NCBI GenBank assembly: GCA_910586645.1
Contig: CAJUIS010000009.1
Coordinates: forward strand, 1-35,206
DNA length: 35,206 nt
From: an uncultured Lachnospiraceae bacterium
Lineage (GTDB): Bacteria; Bacillota; Clostridia; Lachnospirales; Lachnospiraceae
Reading direction: 5' to 3'
The notes beneath the pieces were generated by a model. It saw only the letters and a program-made list of their open reading frames with translations, searched no databases and had not been told where the DNA came from. Every line of letters starts with the position of its first letter. Position 1 is the first letter of the stretch. A program made the position numbers and the translations under genes. Below, one piece after another: positions 8,145 through 14,805 of the stretch.

Positions 8145-8162
8145 TTAAATACCGCTCATTTT
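8135..8162. terminator. Hairpin shared by the convergent sigF and pncB stop codons
   Basis: A perfect 9-bp stem, TGAGCGGTA (8135-8143) with TACCGCTCA (8150-8158), has a 6-base loop. Both stop codons lie at the loop: sigF TAA at 8142-8144 and pncB TAA at 8145-8147 on the minus strand. On the plus strand TTTT follows directly. On the minus strand a T run follows after five bases. It probably terminates transcription from both sides. Confidence 0.75.
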
Positions 8163-9596
8163 GCTTAAAAGCCGCCGTTTCATGTCATATAACCGGTCAG
8201 AGAGGTCAACATATATTTTAGCCGGATGGACGAAACGTTTCGTTTCGTCCCAGACAGTTTCTTTTTCTTTGGCGCAGTAAGCCTGAATTTCCATTACGCT
8301 GGGGGATTCATAGATACAGCGTCCTTTTTGAAATATGGGAACGAGCAGGCTGCGCATGGAGTAGCTGCCTCCTGCGAGTTTTGTTTTTTTCCAGGGTTCG
8401 TTCGGGTCAAACAGGATGAGATCTTCGTTTGTGTCAAAGGTTTCCCCGTCAAGGCAGATGTAATCGGCCCGTATTTTTCCCGTATCGTTGTCATAGATGC
8501 GGTAAATCATTTTATTGCCTGGATTTGTAACTTTTTCGGTGTTTTCGGAGAGTTTTATTTTGGGAACAAAAGAGCCGTCTTTCTCCTGTATGGCGGCAAG
8601 TTTATAGACGCCTCCAAAAGCGGGGTTGTCCTTTGCGGTAATCAAATTTGTGCCTACGCCCCAGGAAGTAATCATGGCTCCCTGGAATTTCAGGCTTTGG
8701 ATCAGATATTCATCGAGATCGTTTGAGGCGGAAATGACTGCGTCCGGAAAACCGGCTTCATCCAGCATACGGCGGGCCTTTTTGGAAAGATAGGCAAGAT
8801 CGCCGCTGTCCATGCGGATGCCGTAATAAGTCAGCGGAATGCCTTCTTTTCGCATTTCCGTAAATACCCGGATGGCATTTGGAACGCCGGACTGAAGCGT
8901 GTCATAGGTATCCGCTAAAAGAATGCAGGCAGAGGGATACAGCCGGGCGTAATGCCGGAATGCCGTATATTCGTCGGGAAAACTCATAATCCAGCTATGA
9001 GCGTGCGTTCCAAGCACAGGGATATTAAAAAGAGATCCGGCAAGCACATTGGAAGTTCCCAGACAGCCTCCGATGACAGCCGCCCTTGCGCCGTAAACGC
9101 CGGAATCTGGGCCCTGCGCCCTTCTGAGGCCAAACTCCATAACGCCGTCTCCTTTTGCGGCGTAGCAGACCCTCGCCGCTTTTGTGGCAATTAAACTTTG
9201 GTGATTGATGATGTTTAACAGGGCGGTTTCAATGAGCTGCGCTTCCATAATCGGGGCGATGACTTTTATCAGAGGCTCTCTTGGAAAAATAACGCTGCCT
9301 TCCGGAACGGCGTAGATATCGCCGGAAAATCTGAATTTTTGCAGGCAGCAAAGAAAATCTTCATCAAATATATGAAGGCTTCTTAAATAAGAAATATCTT
9401 CTTTGGAAAAATGCAGGTTCTTAATATAGTCAATGACTTGTTCCAGTCCGGCGCAGACGGCATAGCCGCCGCCGCATGGGTTGCTCCGATAGAATGCGTC
9501 AAAGACGACGATGTCGCGGTTGTTTGTCTTAAAGTATCCCTGCATCATGGTAAGTTCATATAAGTCAGTCAGAAGTGTGAGGTTTAAGGAGCTCAT
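8145..9596 (-). CDS. pncB: Nicotinate phosphoribosyltransferase
   Basis: NAD salvage enzyme joining nicotinate and PRPP to give nicotinate mononucleotide, with ATP hydrolysis. The protein is 483 residues, typical of the clostridial/Bacillus long form. Family signatures include the N-terminal LLTDLYELTMMQGYF, EFGLRRAQGPDSG, GTHAHSWIMSF with the region of the phosphorylated histidine, and YGIRMDSGDLAYLSKKAR. The ATG at 9594-9596 has AGAAAGGG on the coding strand about 8 bases upstream. The reading frame continues 40 codons further upstream but there covers the promoter. It converges on sigF with no gap and diverges from the pantothenate operon; the two promoters lie back to back. Confidence 0.96.
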   Translation of the reverse strand: MSSLNLTLLTDLYELTMMQGYFKTNNRDIVVFDAFYRSNPCGGGYAVCAGLEQVIDYIKNLHFSKEDISYLRSLHIFDEDFLCCLQKFRFSGDIYAVPEGSVIFPREPLIKVIAPIMEAQLIETALLNIINHQSLIATKAARVCYAAKGDGVMEFGLRRAQGPDSGVYGARAAVIGGCLGTSNVLAGSLFNIPVLGTHAHSWIMSFPDEYTAFRHYARLYPSACILLADTYDTLQSGVPNAIRVFTEMRKEGIPLTYYGIRMDSGDLAYLSKKARRMLDEAGFPDAVISASNDLDEYLIQSLKFQGAMITSWGVGTNLITAKDNPAFGGVYKLAAIQEKDGSFVPKIKLSENTEKVTNPGNKMIYRIYDNDTGKIRADYICLDGETFDTNEDLILFDPNEPWKKTKLAGGSYSMRSLLVPIFQKGRCIYESPSVMEIQAYCAKEKETVWDETKRFVHPAKIYVDLSDRLYDMKRRLLSKMSGI

Positions 9597-9669
9597 GGCA
9601 TTCGCCCTTTCTTTTTGTTTTATGATACCCTCCCGGGCATTTAAATATAGCCATTTGGCCGTTTTATAA

Positions 9670-9698
9670 AGTATAGTCAAAATAAATTTGTTTTGCAA
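9670..9698 (-). promoter_or_regulatory. Sigma-A-type promoter for pncB
   Basis: Read on the minus strand, TTGCAA (9693-9698) and TATACT (9670-9675) have a 17-base spacer. The start of transcription would be near 9663, leaving a leader of about 65 bases. No NAD-related operator was recognised. Confidence 0.7.
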
Positions 9699-9710
9699 TA
9701 GGAAATGCGC

Positions 9711-9737
9711 TTGCATTTTGGAAAAGCGTGTGATAAT
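9711..9737 (+). promoter_or_regulatory. Probable promoter for the panC operon
   Basis: TTGCAT at 9711-9716 and GATAAT at 9732-9737 have a short 15-base spacer. An extended -10 (TG at 9729-9730, one base, then GATAAT) compensates. It lies 13 bases from the divergent pncB -35 box. Confidence 0.5.
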
Positions 9738-9743
9738 ATTTCA

Positions 9744-9860
9744 GTGGACGGTATCCAGAGGAACTGTACCAGATGATATGCGAAAAGTAAAAAAACGAAT
9801 TCTTATGGCGATGGCTGCACCGTTTGGGCGGCACATTTGAAATAAGGGTTTTTATCGTAT
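9744..9860 (+). promoter_or_regulatory. Untranslated leader of the panC operon, possible attenuator or riboswitch
   Basis: About 117 bases lie between the proposed start of transcription and a well-formed terminator, all upstream of panC. A small hairpin is possible at 9750-9770 (GGTA/TACC). Its loop contains TCCAGA (9754-9759), exactly complementary to TCTGGA (9863-9868) in the left arm of the terminator. That allows an alternative, antiterminating pairing. I matched it to no riboswitch class I know. An 11-codon ORF at about 9803-9838 lacks a good ribosome site. Confidence 0.4.
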
Positions 9861-9861
9861 G

Positions 9862-9890
9862 GTCTGGACAAAAGAAGTCCGGGCTTTTTT
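9862..9890 (+). terminator. Intrinsic terminator in the panC leader
   Basis: An 8-bp stem including two G-U pairs, GTCTGGAC (9862-9869) with GTCCGGGC (9877-9884), has a 7-base loop and six Ts (9885-9890). It lies about 60 bases before panC, which is the placement expected of an attenuator. Confidence 0.7.
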
Positions 9891-9948
9891 ATTTCATGGT
9901 TTTATTCTGTTAAAAAGGCTTTTGTCAAAGAGCCGGAAAGGAAAACAT

Positions 9949-10809
9949 ATGAAAATAACAGGTTCCGTCAGGGAAGCAAGAGAACAGGTAAAAAAATGGA
10001 AAAAAGAAGGTTTGTCCGTGGGCCTTGTGCCTACGATGGGATTTCTGCATGAAGGGCACAAGAGTCTGATTGTAAGGGCGGCCGCGGAAAACGACAGAGT
10101 AGTGGTCAGCGATTTTGTCAATCCGATTCAGTTTGGGGCGAATGAAGATTTGTCCACGTACCCAAGAGACATAGAACAGGACAAAAGGCTTTGCGAAGAG
10201 GCCGGGGCGGATTTGATTTTCCATCCTGAACCAAAAGAGATGTATGCCGCCGATTTTTCCACTTATGTGGAGACTAAAGCGGTAAGCGGAGGACTGTGCG
10301 GAAAGACAAGGCCGACGCATTTTCGCGGCGTCTGTACGGTAGTCTGTAAATTGTTCCATATTGCGGATTTTGACCGGGCGTATTTTGGACAGAAGGACGC
10401 GCAGCAGCTTGCGGTGATCCGACGTATGGCGCGGGATTTGAATATGGATATCGAAATTGTGGGATGTCCGATTATCCGTGAAAAGGACGGACTTGCAAAA
10501 AGTTCCAGGAATACATATTTAGATGAAGAAGAGAGAAAAGCGGCGGTTGTGCTGTCTAAGGCTGTTTTCCGCGGGGAAGAGATGATGAAAAACGGCGAGA
10601 GGAAAGCGGCTGTGATTACAGAGGAAATGCGCAGAGTCATTGAAGCGGAGCCGCTGGCCAGAATTGACTATGTGGAGCTTGTGGATGCCGGCAGCATTGA
10701 GCCGGTGGAGCTGGCGGAGGGAAGAGTCCTTGCCGCTGTGGCGGTTTATATTGGCCGCACCCGTCTGATTGATAATTTTATTTTTGAAACGCAGGGGGGA
10801 GAACTGTAA
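9949..10809 (+). CDS. panC: Pantothenate synthetase (pantoate-beta-alanine ligase)
   Basis: Joins pantoate and beta-alanine with ATP to make pantothenate; 286 residues, normal length. Motifs are PTMGFLHEGHKSLI (HIGH-like ATP site), FVNPIQFG, GQKDAQQLAVIRRM and the KSSRN segment that serves as the KMSKS equivalent. The ATG at 9949 has AAAGGA at 9937-9942. An in-frame upstream ATG at 9859 lies at the terminator and is rejected. The stop overlaps the panD start by one base. PanD, the next gene, supplies beta-alanine, but no gene for making pantoate (panB or panE) is in the operon. Confidence 0.97.
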   Translation: MKITGSVREAREQVKKWKKEGLSVGLVPTMGFLHEGHKSLIVRAAAENDRVVVSDFVNPIQFGANEDLSTYPRDIEQDKRLCEEAGADLIFHPEPKEMYAADFSTYVETKAVSGGLCGKTRPTHFRGVCTVVCKLFHIADFDRAYFGQKDAQQLAVIRRMARDLNMDIEIVGCPIIREKDGLAKSSRNTYLDEEERKAAVVLSKAVFRGEEMMKNGERKAAVITEEMRRVIEAEPLARIDYVELVDAGSIEPVELAEGRVLAAVAVYIGRTRLIDNFIFETQGGEL

Positions 10810-11201
10810 TGACGCTTGAGATATTAAAAAGCAAAATTCACCGCGCCGTTGTGACGCAGGCAGAGTTAAATTATGTAGGCAGCATTACGATTGATGAAAG
10901 CCTGATGGAAGCGGCGGGAATATACGAATATGAGAAAGTGCAGATTGCAGATGTGGACAATGGGGCAAGATTTGAAACGTATGTCATTGCCGGAGAAGCG
11001 GGCAGCGGAATTATCTGTCTGAACGGGGCCGCAGCCCGCATGGTTTCCGCCGGGGATAAAGTTATCATTATGAGTTATGCGCAGATGTCGCCGGAGGAGA
11101 TAAAAGAGCATCCGCCAAAAGTTGTTTTTGTGGACGGGGAAAACAGGATTACTTCCGTGACGCACTATGAAAAGCACGGAGAGCTTTCTCCCTGCTTATG
11201 A
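10809..11201 (+). CDS. panD: Aspartate 1-decarboxylase (pyruvoyl enzyme) precursor
   Basis: Converts L-aspartate to beta-alanine, the partner substrate of PanC. It is 130 residues. The proenzyme self-cleaves at G24-S25 in LNYVGSITI, making the pyruvoyl cofactor from the serine. Other conserved parts are NGARFETYVI, GSGIICLNGAAAR and KVIIMSYAQM. The start overlaps the panC stop (TAATG) and the stop lies at the ribosome site of coaBC, so the three genes are tightly coupled. Confidence 0.97.
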   Translation: MTLEILKSKIHRAVVTQAELNYVGSITIDESLMEAAGIYEYEKVQIADVDNGARFETYVIAGEAGSGIICLNGAAARMVSAGDKVIIMSYAQMSPEEIKEHPPKVVFVDGENRITSVTHYEKHGELSPCL

Positions 11202-11211
11202 GGAGGATATT

Positions 11212-12435
11212 ATGCTGACAGGGAAAAAAGTGACGCTTGGCGTAACGGGCAGCATTGCCGCTTACAAAATGGCGAATGTGGCGAGTATGTTAGTGAAGAT
11301 GAACTGTGATGTGCATGTGGTGATGACGAAAAGCGCGACGGAATTTATTGCTCCGCTTACATTTGAAACGCTGACAAAAAACCCATGTCTGGTGGAAGCG
11401 TTTGAACGCCGCACGCCGGTGGACATTCATCATCTTACGCTTGGGCAGACGTCGGATTTGATTCTGGTGGCTCCGGCGTCAGCGGATATTTTAGGGAAAA
11501 TGGCCTGCGGCATTGCGGACGATCTGCTGACTTCGTCAATTATAGCGGCGTCCTGTCCCGTACTGGCGGCTCCTGCCATGAATGTAAAGATGTACCAAAA
11601 TCCGATTGTACAGGAAAATATCCGGCGTCTTCGGTTGTTTGGGTATGAATTTATTGAACCGGAGACAGGACGGCTTGCCTGCGAAGCTGTCGGGGTTGGG
11701 AAGCTGCCGGAAGAGTCTGTGCTTGTGGACGCTGTTTTACATAAGCTGGCGGGGAAAGAAAAAGGGCGCTGCCGAAAGGATCTGGAAGGCGTCCGCATTC
11801 TTGTTACGGCGGGGCCGACAAGGGAGAGTTTGGATCCCGTCCGTTTTATTACGAATCATTCAACCGGAAAAATGGGGTATGCGGTTGCAGGGCAGGCGCA
11901 GAAGAGAGGCGCGCGCGTTACGCTTGTCACAGGCCCGGTCAGCCTTTCCTGTCCAAAGGGGGTTGAGGCCGTTTTTGTTACTACGGCGGAGGAAATGTAT
12001 CGGGAGGTTATGGAGCGGGCGGAAAAACAGGATATCATAATCAAAGCCGCAGCCGTTGCAGATTACCGTCCAAAACAAATCAGTCCGGAGAAGATGAAAA
12101 AGCAGGAGGGGCAGATGCTTCTGGAGCTTGAGCGGACGAAAGACATTCTTCTGGAACTTGGCAGAGAAAAGAGAAAGGATCAGTGCATCTGCGGATTTTC
12201 AATGGAAACGGAAGAAGCGCTGCCAAATTCAAGAATGAAGCTGAAAAAGAAAAATGCGGATATGATTGCGGCAAACAGCCTGAGAGAAAATGGAGCCGGA
12301 TTTGGCGGGAATACGAATCATCTTGTACTGATTACAGAAAACGGGGAAGAAGATACCGGGATGCTGACAAAGGAAGCGTGTGCAGACAGGCTGCTGGACA
12401 GGCTGTATGAAATCTGGAAACAAAAACAAAACTGA
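11212..12435 (+). CDS. coaBC: Bifunctional phosphopantothenoylcysteine decarboxylase / phosphopantothenate-cysteine ligase
   Basis: Catalyses two consecutive steps of coenzyme A synthesis; 407 residues, full length. The N-terminal CoaC flavoprotein domain (about 1-185) has GVTGSIAAYK, the HHLTLGQ histidine and the PAMN motif (APAMNVKMYQNP). The C-terminal CoaB domain (about 195-400) has VTAGPTRESLDPVRFITN, HSTGKMGYA and KAAAVADYRP. AGGAGG at 11201-11206 sets the ATG at 11212; a longer reading from 11167 begins inside panD. With panC and panD it makes a pantothenate-to-CoA block. coaA/coaX, which would phosphorylate pantothenate, is not in the window. Confidence 0.96.
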   Translation: MLTGKKVTLGVTGSIAAYKMANVASMLVKMNCDVHVVMTKSATEFIAPLTFETLTKNPCLVEAFERRTPVDIHHLTLGQTSDLILVAPASADILGKMACGIADDLLTSSIIAASCPVLAAPAMNVKMYQNPIVQENIRRLRLFGYEFIEPETGRLACEAVGVGKLPEESVLVDAVLHKLAGKEKGRCRKDLEGVRILVTAGPTRESLDPVRFITNHSTGKMGYAVAGQAQKRGARVTLVTGPVSLSCPKGVEAVFVTTAEEMYREVMERAEKQDIIIKAAAVADYRPKQISPEKMKKQEGQMLLELERTKDILLELGREKRKDQCICGFSMETEEALPNSRMKLKKKNADMIAANSLRENGAGFGGNTNHLVLITENGEEDTGMLTKEACADRLLDRLYEIWKQKQN

Positions 12436-12449
12436 CGGGGGATTTTTTT

Positions 12450-13418
12450 ATGAATCAAATGAAACGCATTTGCAGCTTTATGTCAAACAATATTGCTGTA
12501 CTGATTATTATTTTTTCGGTGATCGCCTTTTTTTATCCGGGCGGTTTTTCCTGGGCGACGAATTATACAACAGTGTTTTTAGGGCTGGCCATGTTTGGCA
12601 TGGGACTTACAATCAAAGCCAGCGACTTTCGGATTGTTTTTACAAGGCCGAAGGATTTGTTCATCGGCTGCCTGCTTCAGTATACCGTGATGCCTCTGGC
12701 CGCTTTTGCGCTGGCAAAGGCGTTTGGGCTGTCTCCTGATTTGGCGCTTGGCGTTATTTTGGTAGGCTGCTGTCCGGGAGGGACTGCGAGCAATGTCATT
12801 ACTTATGTGGCGGGCGGAGATGTGCCGCTGTCTGTGGGAATGACGATAGCATCGACGCTTTTGGCGCCTGTCTGTACGCCGGTTCTTGTCTATTTTCTGG
12901 CGGGTTCCTGGGTGGAAGTGTCGATTGCCGCGATGATGGCGTCTGTCGTAAAAGTAGTGCTGATTCCTGTTTTGGCCGGAATTTTCATATACCGTGTTTT
13001 CCCAAAACAGGTCGATAAAGTCAGGGATTTTCTTCCTCTTATTTCTGTTGTGGCAATCGTTATGATTATTTCGGGAATTGTGGGCAGCAATGCGGAGAAA
13101 ATTGTGACCTGCGGCGCGCTTGTGATGGTTGTAGTGGCGATTCACAATGGAATCGGCCTTTTGCTTGGGACAGGCGCGGCAAAGCTTCTAAAGCTTCCGG
13201 AAAAAAAGGTGACGGCAATCGGAATCGAAGTGGGGATGCAGAACAGCGGTCTGGCGATTTCTCTGGCAACGGCCAATTTTGCGGCAAATCCGCTGGCGAC
13301 GCTGCCGGGGGCCATCTTTTCTGTCTGGCATAATATTTCCGGGACATTTTATGCAGGAATTCGCAGCAGGAAAAAAGGAAAAGAATCCAAAGAAGCGAGT
13401 CAGGCTATGGAAGCCTAA
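12450..13418 (+). CDS. BASS-family sodium-coupled transporter (PanS-like candidate)
   Basis: Integral membrane protein of 322 residues with about nine to ten hydrophobic segments, of the bile acid:sodium symporter superfamily. Family motifs are GCCPGGTASNVITYVAGGD and EVGMQNSGLAISLA, the crossing motifs that bind sodium in structurally studied members. GGGGGA at 12437-12442 precedes the ATG. It follows coaBC by 14 bases, inside the pantothenate operon. A BASS-family protein, PanS of Salmonella, has been linked to uptake of a pantoate precursor. By context this transporter may bring in pantoate or ketopantoate, which would explain the lack of panB. The substrate is inference; bile acids or other organic anions remain possible. 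Confidence 0.88.
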   Translation: MNQMKRICSFMSNNIAVLIIIFSVIAFFYPGGFSWATNYTTVFLGLAMFGMGLTIKASDFRIVFTRPKDLFIGCLLQYTVMPLAAFALAKAFGLSPDLALGVILVGCCPGGTASNVITYVAGGDVPLSVGMTIASTLLAPVCTPVLVYFLAGSWVEVSIAAMMASVVKVVLIPVLAGIFIYRVFPKQVDKVRDFLPLISVVAIVMIISGIVGSNAEKIVTCGALVMVVVAIHNGIGLLLGTGAAKLLKLPEKKVTAIGIEVGMQNSGLAISLATANFAANPLATLPGAIFSVWHNISGTFYAGIRSRKKGKESKEASQAMEA

Positions 13419-13438
13419 GAAGAAAAAGAGAGGAATTT

Positions 13439-14050
13439 ATGGATACGAAAAAGATTTTTTCAACAAAGCAATTTGTGGAACTGGCGCTTTTGGTTGCCGT
13501 TATTTTACTGATGGCATTTACGCCGGTTGGCTATATCCGGACGCTTGGGCTGGAAATTACGCTGATTGTCGTTCCGGTTACGGTAGGCGCAGTAACGCTT
13601 GGGCCTTTCGCCGGAGCTATTTTGGGAGCGGCATTTGGGCTTACAAGTTTTATACAGTGTTTTGGCATGAGTTCAATCGGAACAGCTCTGCTTGGCATTA
13701 ATCCGGTTTTTACGTTTCTTGTCTGTGTGGTATCCCGCGTGCTGATGGGATGGCTTACGGGACTTATTTACCAGGGGATTAAGCGGATGAAAAGGTTTTC
13801 GGGCATTTCCGTTGCGGCGGCAAATCTGGCCGGCCCGCTGTTAAATACGTTTTTTTTCATGGGAAGCCTGACGCTTTTCTTCTATCAGACGGAATATATT
13901 CAGGGATTTGCGGAGTCATTGGGCGCAGCGAATGCTTTGGCGTTTGTGGCTGCATTTGTCGGGGTCAACGGGCTTATTGAAGCGGGCGTCTGCTTTGTCG
14001 TGGGAAGCGCGGTCTCAAAGACGCTGCAGGAGGTTTTAAAGAGCGGCTAG
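13439..14050 (+). CDS. ECF transporter S component, possibly for pantothenate
   Basis: A 203-residue membrane protein with about five to six hydrophobic segments, resembling the substrate-binding S components of energy-coupling-factor transporters. The N-terminal LALLVAVILLMAFTPVGYI and the segment VGAVTLGPFAGAILGAAFGLTSFIQCFG are typical. AGAGGAA at 13429-13435 precedes the ATG. It lies 20 bases after the BASS gene and closes the operon. PanT-type S components import pantothenate, and the position fits that vitamin. The shared ATPase and T subunits (EcfA, EcfA', EcfT) are not here, as expected for group II systems. Specificity cannot be read from the sequence. Confidence 0.85.
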   Translation: MDTKKIFSTKQFVELALLVAVILLMAFTPVGYIRTLGLEITLIVVPVTVGAVTLGPFAGAILGAAFGLTSFIQCFGMSSIGTALLGINPVFTFLVCVVSRVLMGWLTGLIYQGIKRMKRFSGISVAAANLAGPLLNTFFFMGSLTLFFYQTEYIQGFAESLGAANALAFVAAFVGVNGLIEAGVCFVVGSAVSKTLQEVLKSG

Positions 14051-14167
14051 ATATGGCCATGTTGCATAATTTATGACAAGGCCAGGCGGGAAATTGAAAG
14101 AGGGGATATGGAAAGTAAGTTTTGGGATACCCTAGGAACTTTGGAATAGTTCCGACAGGCCAAAATC

Positions 14168-14228
14168 AGGACTGCCACATTAAAGTTTATGTGTGTAAAA
14201 TAACACATCATTTTAATGAAGCAGTCCT
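14168..14228. repeat. Long imperfect hairpin between the ECF S gene and the orphan gene
   Basis: A 61-base imperfect palindrome. AGGACTGC (14168-14175) pairs with GCAGTCCT (14221-14228), CATTAAA pairs within the arms, and ATGTGT (14189-14194) pairs with ACACAT (14203-14208) around an 8-base loop. It lies between the ECF S-component stop and the convergent orphan gene. No strong T run follows on either side. It may be a bidirectional terminator or a relic of a small mobile element. A second small hairpin (GGAACT/AGTTCC, 14135-14153) lies just upstream. Confidence 0.7.
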
Positions 14229-14254
14229 ATTATCTTCATAAAAACTAAAATATT

Positions 14255-14620
14255 TTACATCAAATCTAATCTAACAAATAAAGCGATTCGCTCAAACAAT
14301 GATTTTAAATCTTCTTTTTCTGAATTTGATCCCGAAAAATATGCTATTATATCTTCATCTGCGTATATATTACATCCGCTAATATATATGCTGTCTGCCT
14401 GGGCCAGTTCTTCAAACGTCGTATAGTTTGTATAGGATGCCATGAGATCGCGGCAGTAGATTCCATATTCGGTTATCGTAAAACCATTTTTACCGCTTTT
14501 AAAAATGGTATCATCATGTGCCAGGTATACTTCTTCATATAATATTCCCAAAGTATCTTTACGAGATAGATTCATTATATCACTTATAAGTGATAAATAA
14601 CATTTAAAAAAAATATCCAT
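14255..14620 (-). CDS. Orphan AT-rich gene, hypothetical protein
   Basis: A 121-residue protein of unknown function with no membrane segment. The central and C-terminal part (DTIFKSGKNGFTITEYGIYCR...FEELAQADSIYISGCNIYADEDIIAYFSGS) has a regular beta-rich look. It reminds me of a C-terminal domain seen in uncharacterised Firmicute proteins; I cannot name it. Such a region is usually preceded by more sequence, so this may be a truncated copy. The gene is visibly more AT-rich than its neighbours and sits between the pantothenate operon and clpB, suggesting acquisition. The start is uncertain: neither the ATG at 14620 nor the ATG at 14575 (MNLSRKD) has a good ribosome site. If the latter is used, an 18-bp palindrome lies just upstream. 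Confidence 0.55.
   Translation of the reverse strand: MDIFFKCYLSLISDIMNLSRKDTLGILYEEVYLAHDDTIFKSGKNGFTITEYGIYCRDLMASYTNYTTFEELAQADSIYISGCNIYADEDIIAYFSGSNSEKEDLKSLFERIALFVRLDLM
14578..14595. promoter_or_regulatory. Perfect 18-bp palindrome near the orphan gene start
   Basis: TATCACTTATAAGTGATA is a perfect inverted repeat with no spacer. A further half-site, ATCACTTA, lies at 14619-14626. It falls in the first codons of the orphan gene, or three bases before its alternative ATG at 14575. It resembles a dimeric regulator site; no regulator is known. Confidence 0.5.
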
Positions 14621-14680
14621 CACTTAGATAAACACCGGAAACCGCATAAAACAGCTAATTTATAAAATTTTCAGAAAATA

Positions 14681-14707
14681 TTAGCGCTCATCTATTGACA
14701 GCGCTAA
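14681..14707 (+). promoter_or_regulatory. CIRCE-like HrcA operator upstream of clpB
   Basis: TTAGCGCTC (14681-14689), nine bases, then CAGCGCTAA (14699-14707). The CIRCE consensus is TTAGCACTC-N9-GAGTGCTAA. The spacing is exact; the left arm matches 8 of 9 and the right arm 7 of 9, and the changes largely preserve dyad symmetry. It overlaps the clpB -35 box, where HrcA binding would block transcription. Confidence 0.7.
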
Positions 14708-14723
14708 TAACAGGCGCTATATT
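14695..14723 (+). promoter_or_regulatory. Sigma-A-type promoter for clpB
   Basis: Perfect TTGACA at 14695-14700, a 17-base spacer and TATATT at 14718-14723. The -35 box lies inside the CIRCE-like operator. The leader to the ATG is about 75 bases. Confidence 0.8.
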
Positions 14724-14748
14724 GCAAGAGAACAAAGAAAAAAGGATT

Positions 14749-14782
14749 TGCATATTCCCAACTGTAACGTAAAGAATATGCA
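14749..14782 (+). other. Hairpin in the clpB leader
   Basis: TGCATATTC (14749-14757) and GAATATGCA (14774-14782) form a perfect 9-bp stem with a 16-base loop. It ends 10 bases before the AGGAGGTG ribosome site, which it does not cover. It could stabilise the transcript or affect translation with temperature; this is not shown. Confidence 0.5.
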
Positions 14783-14805
14783 TAGACACATCAGGAGGTG
14801 TTACC

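Noticed and set aside
9803..9838. 11-codon leader peptide MAMAAPFGRHI before panC
   Set aside because: No ribosome site precedes it, and its codons do not suggest amino-acid attenuation.
9744..9860. Known riboswitch classes (ZTP, fluoride, preQ1, guanidine, glycine) in the panC leader
   Set aside because: Short resemblances such as GGCGATGG or a G-rich 3' segment do not come with the rest of any of these consensus structures.
12579..13145. 188-codon minus-strand frame opposite the BASS transporter
   Set aside because: Histidine/arginine/asparagine-rich low-complexity translation, fully antisense to a well-supported gene.
14255..14620. Orphan gene as antitoxin or toxin partner
   Set aside because: There is no second small gene beside it and no recognisable toxin or DNA-binding fold; the palindrome alone is not evidence.
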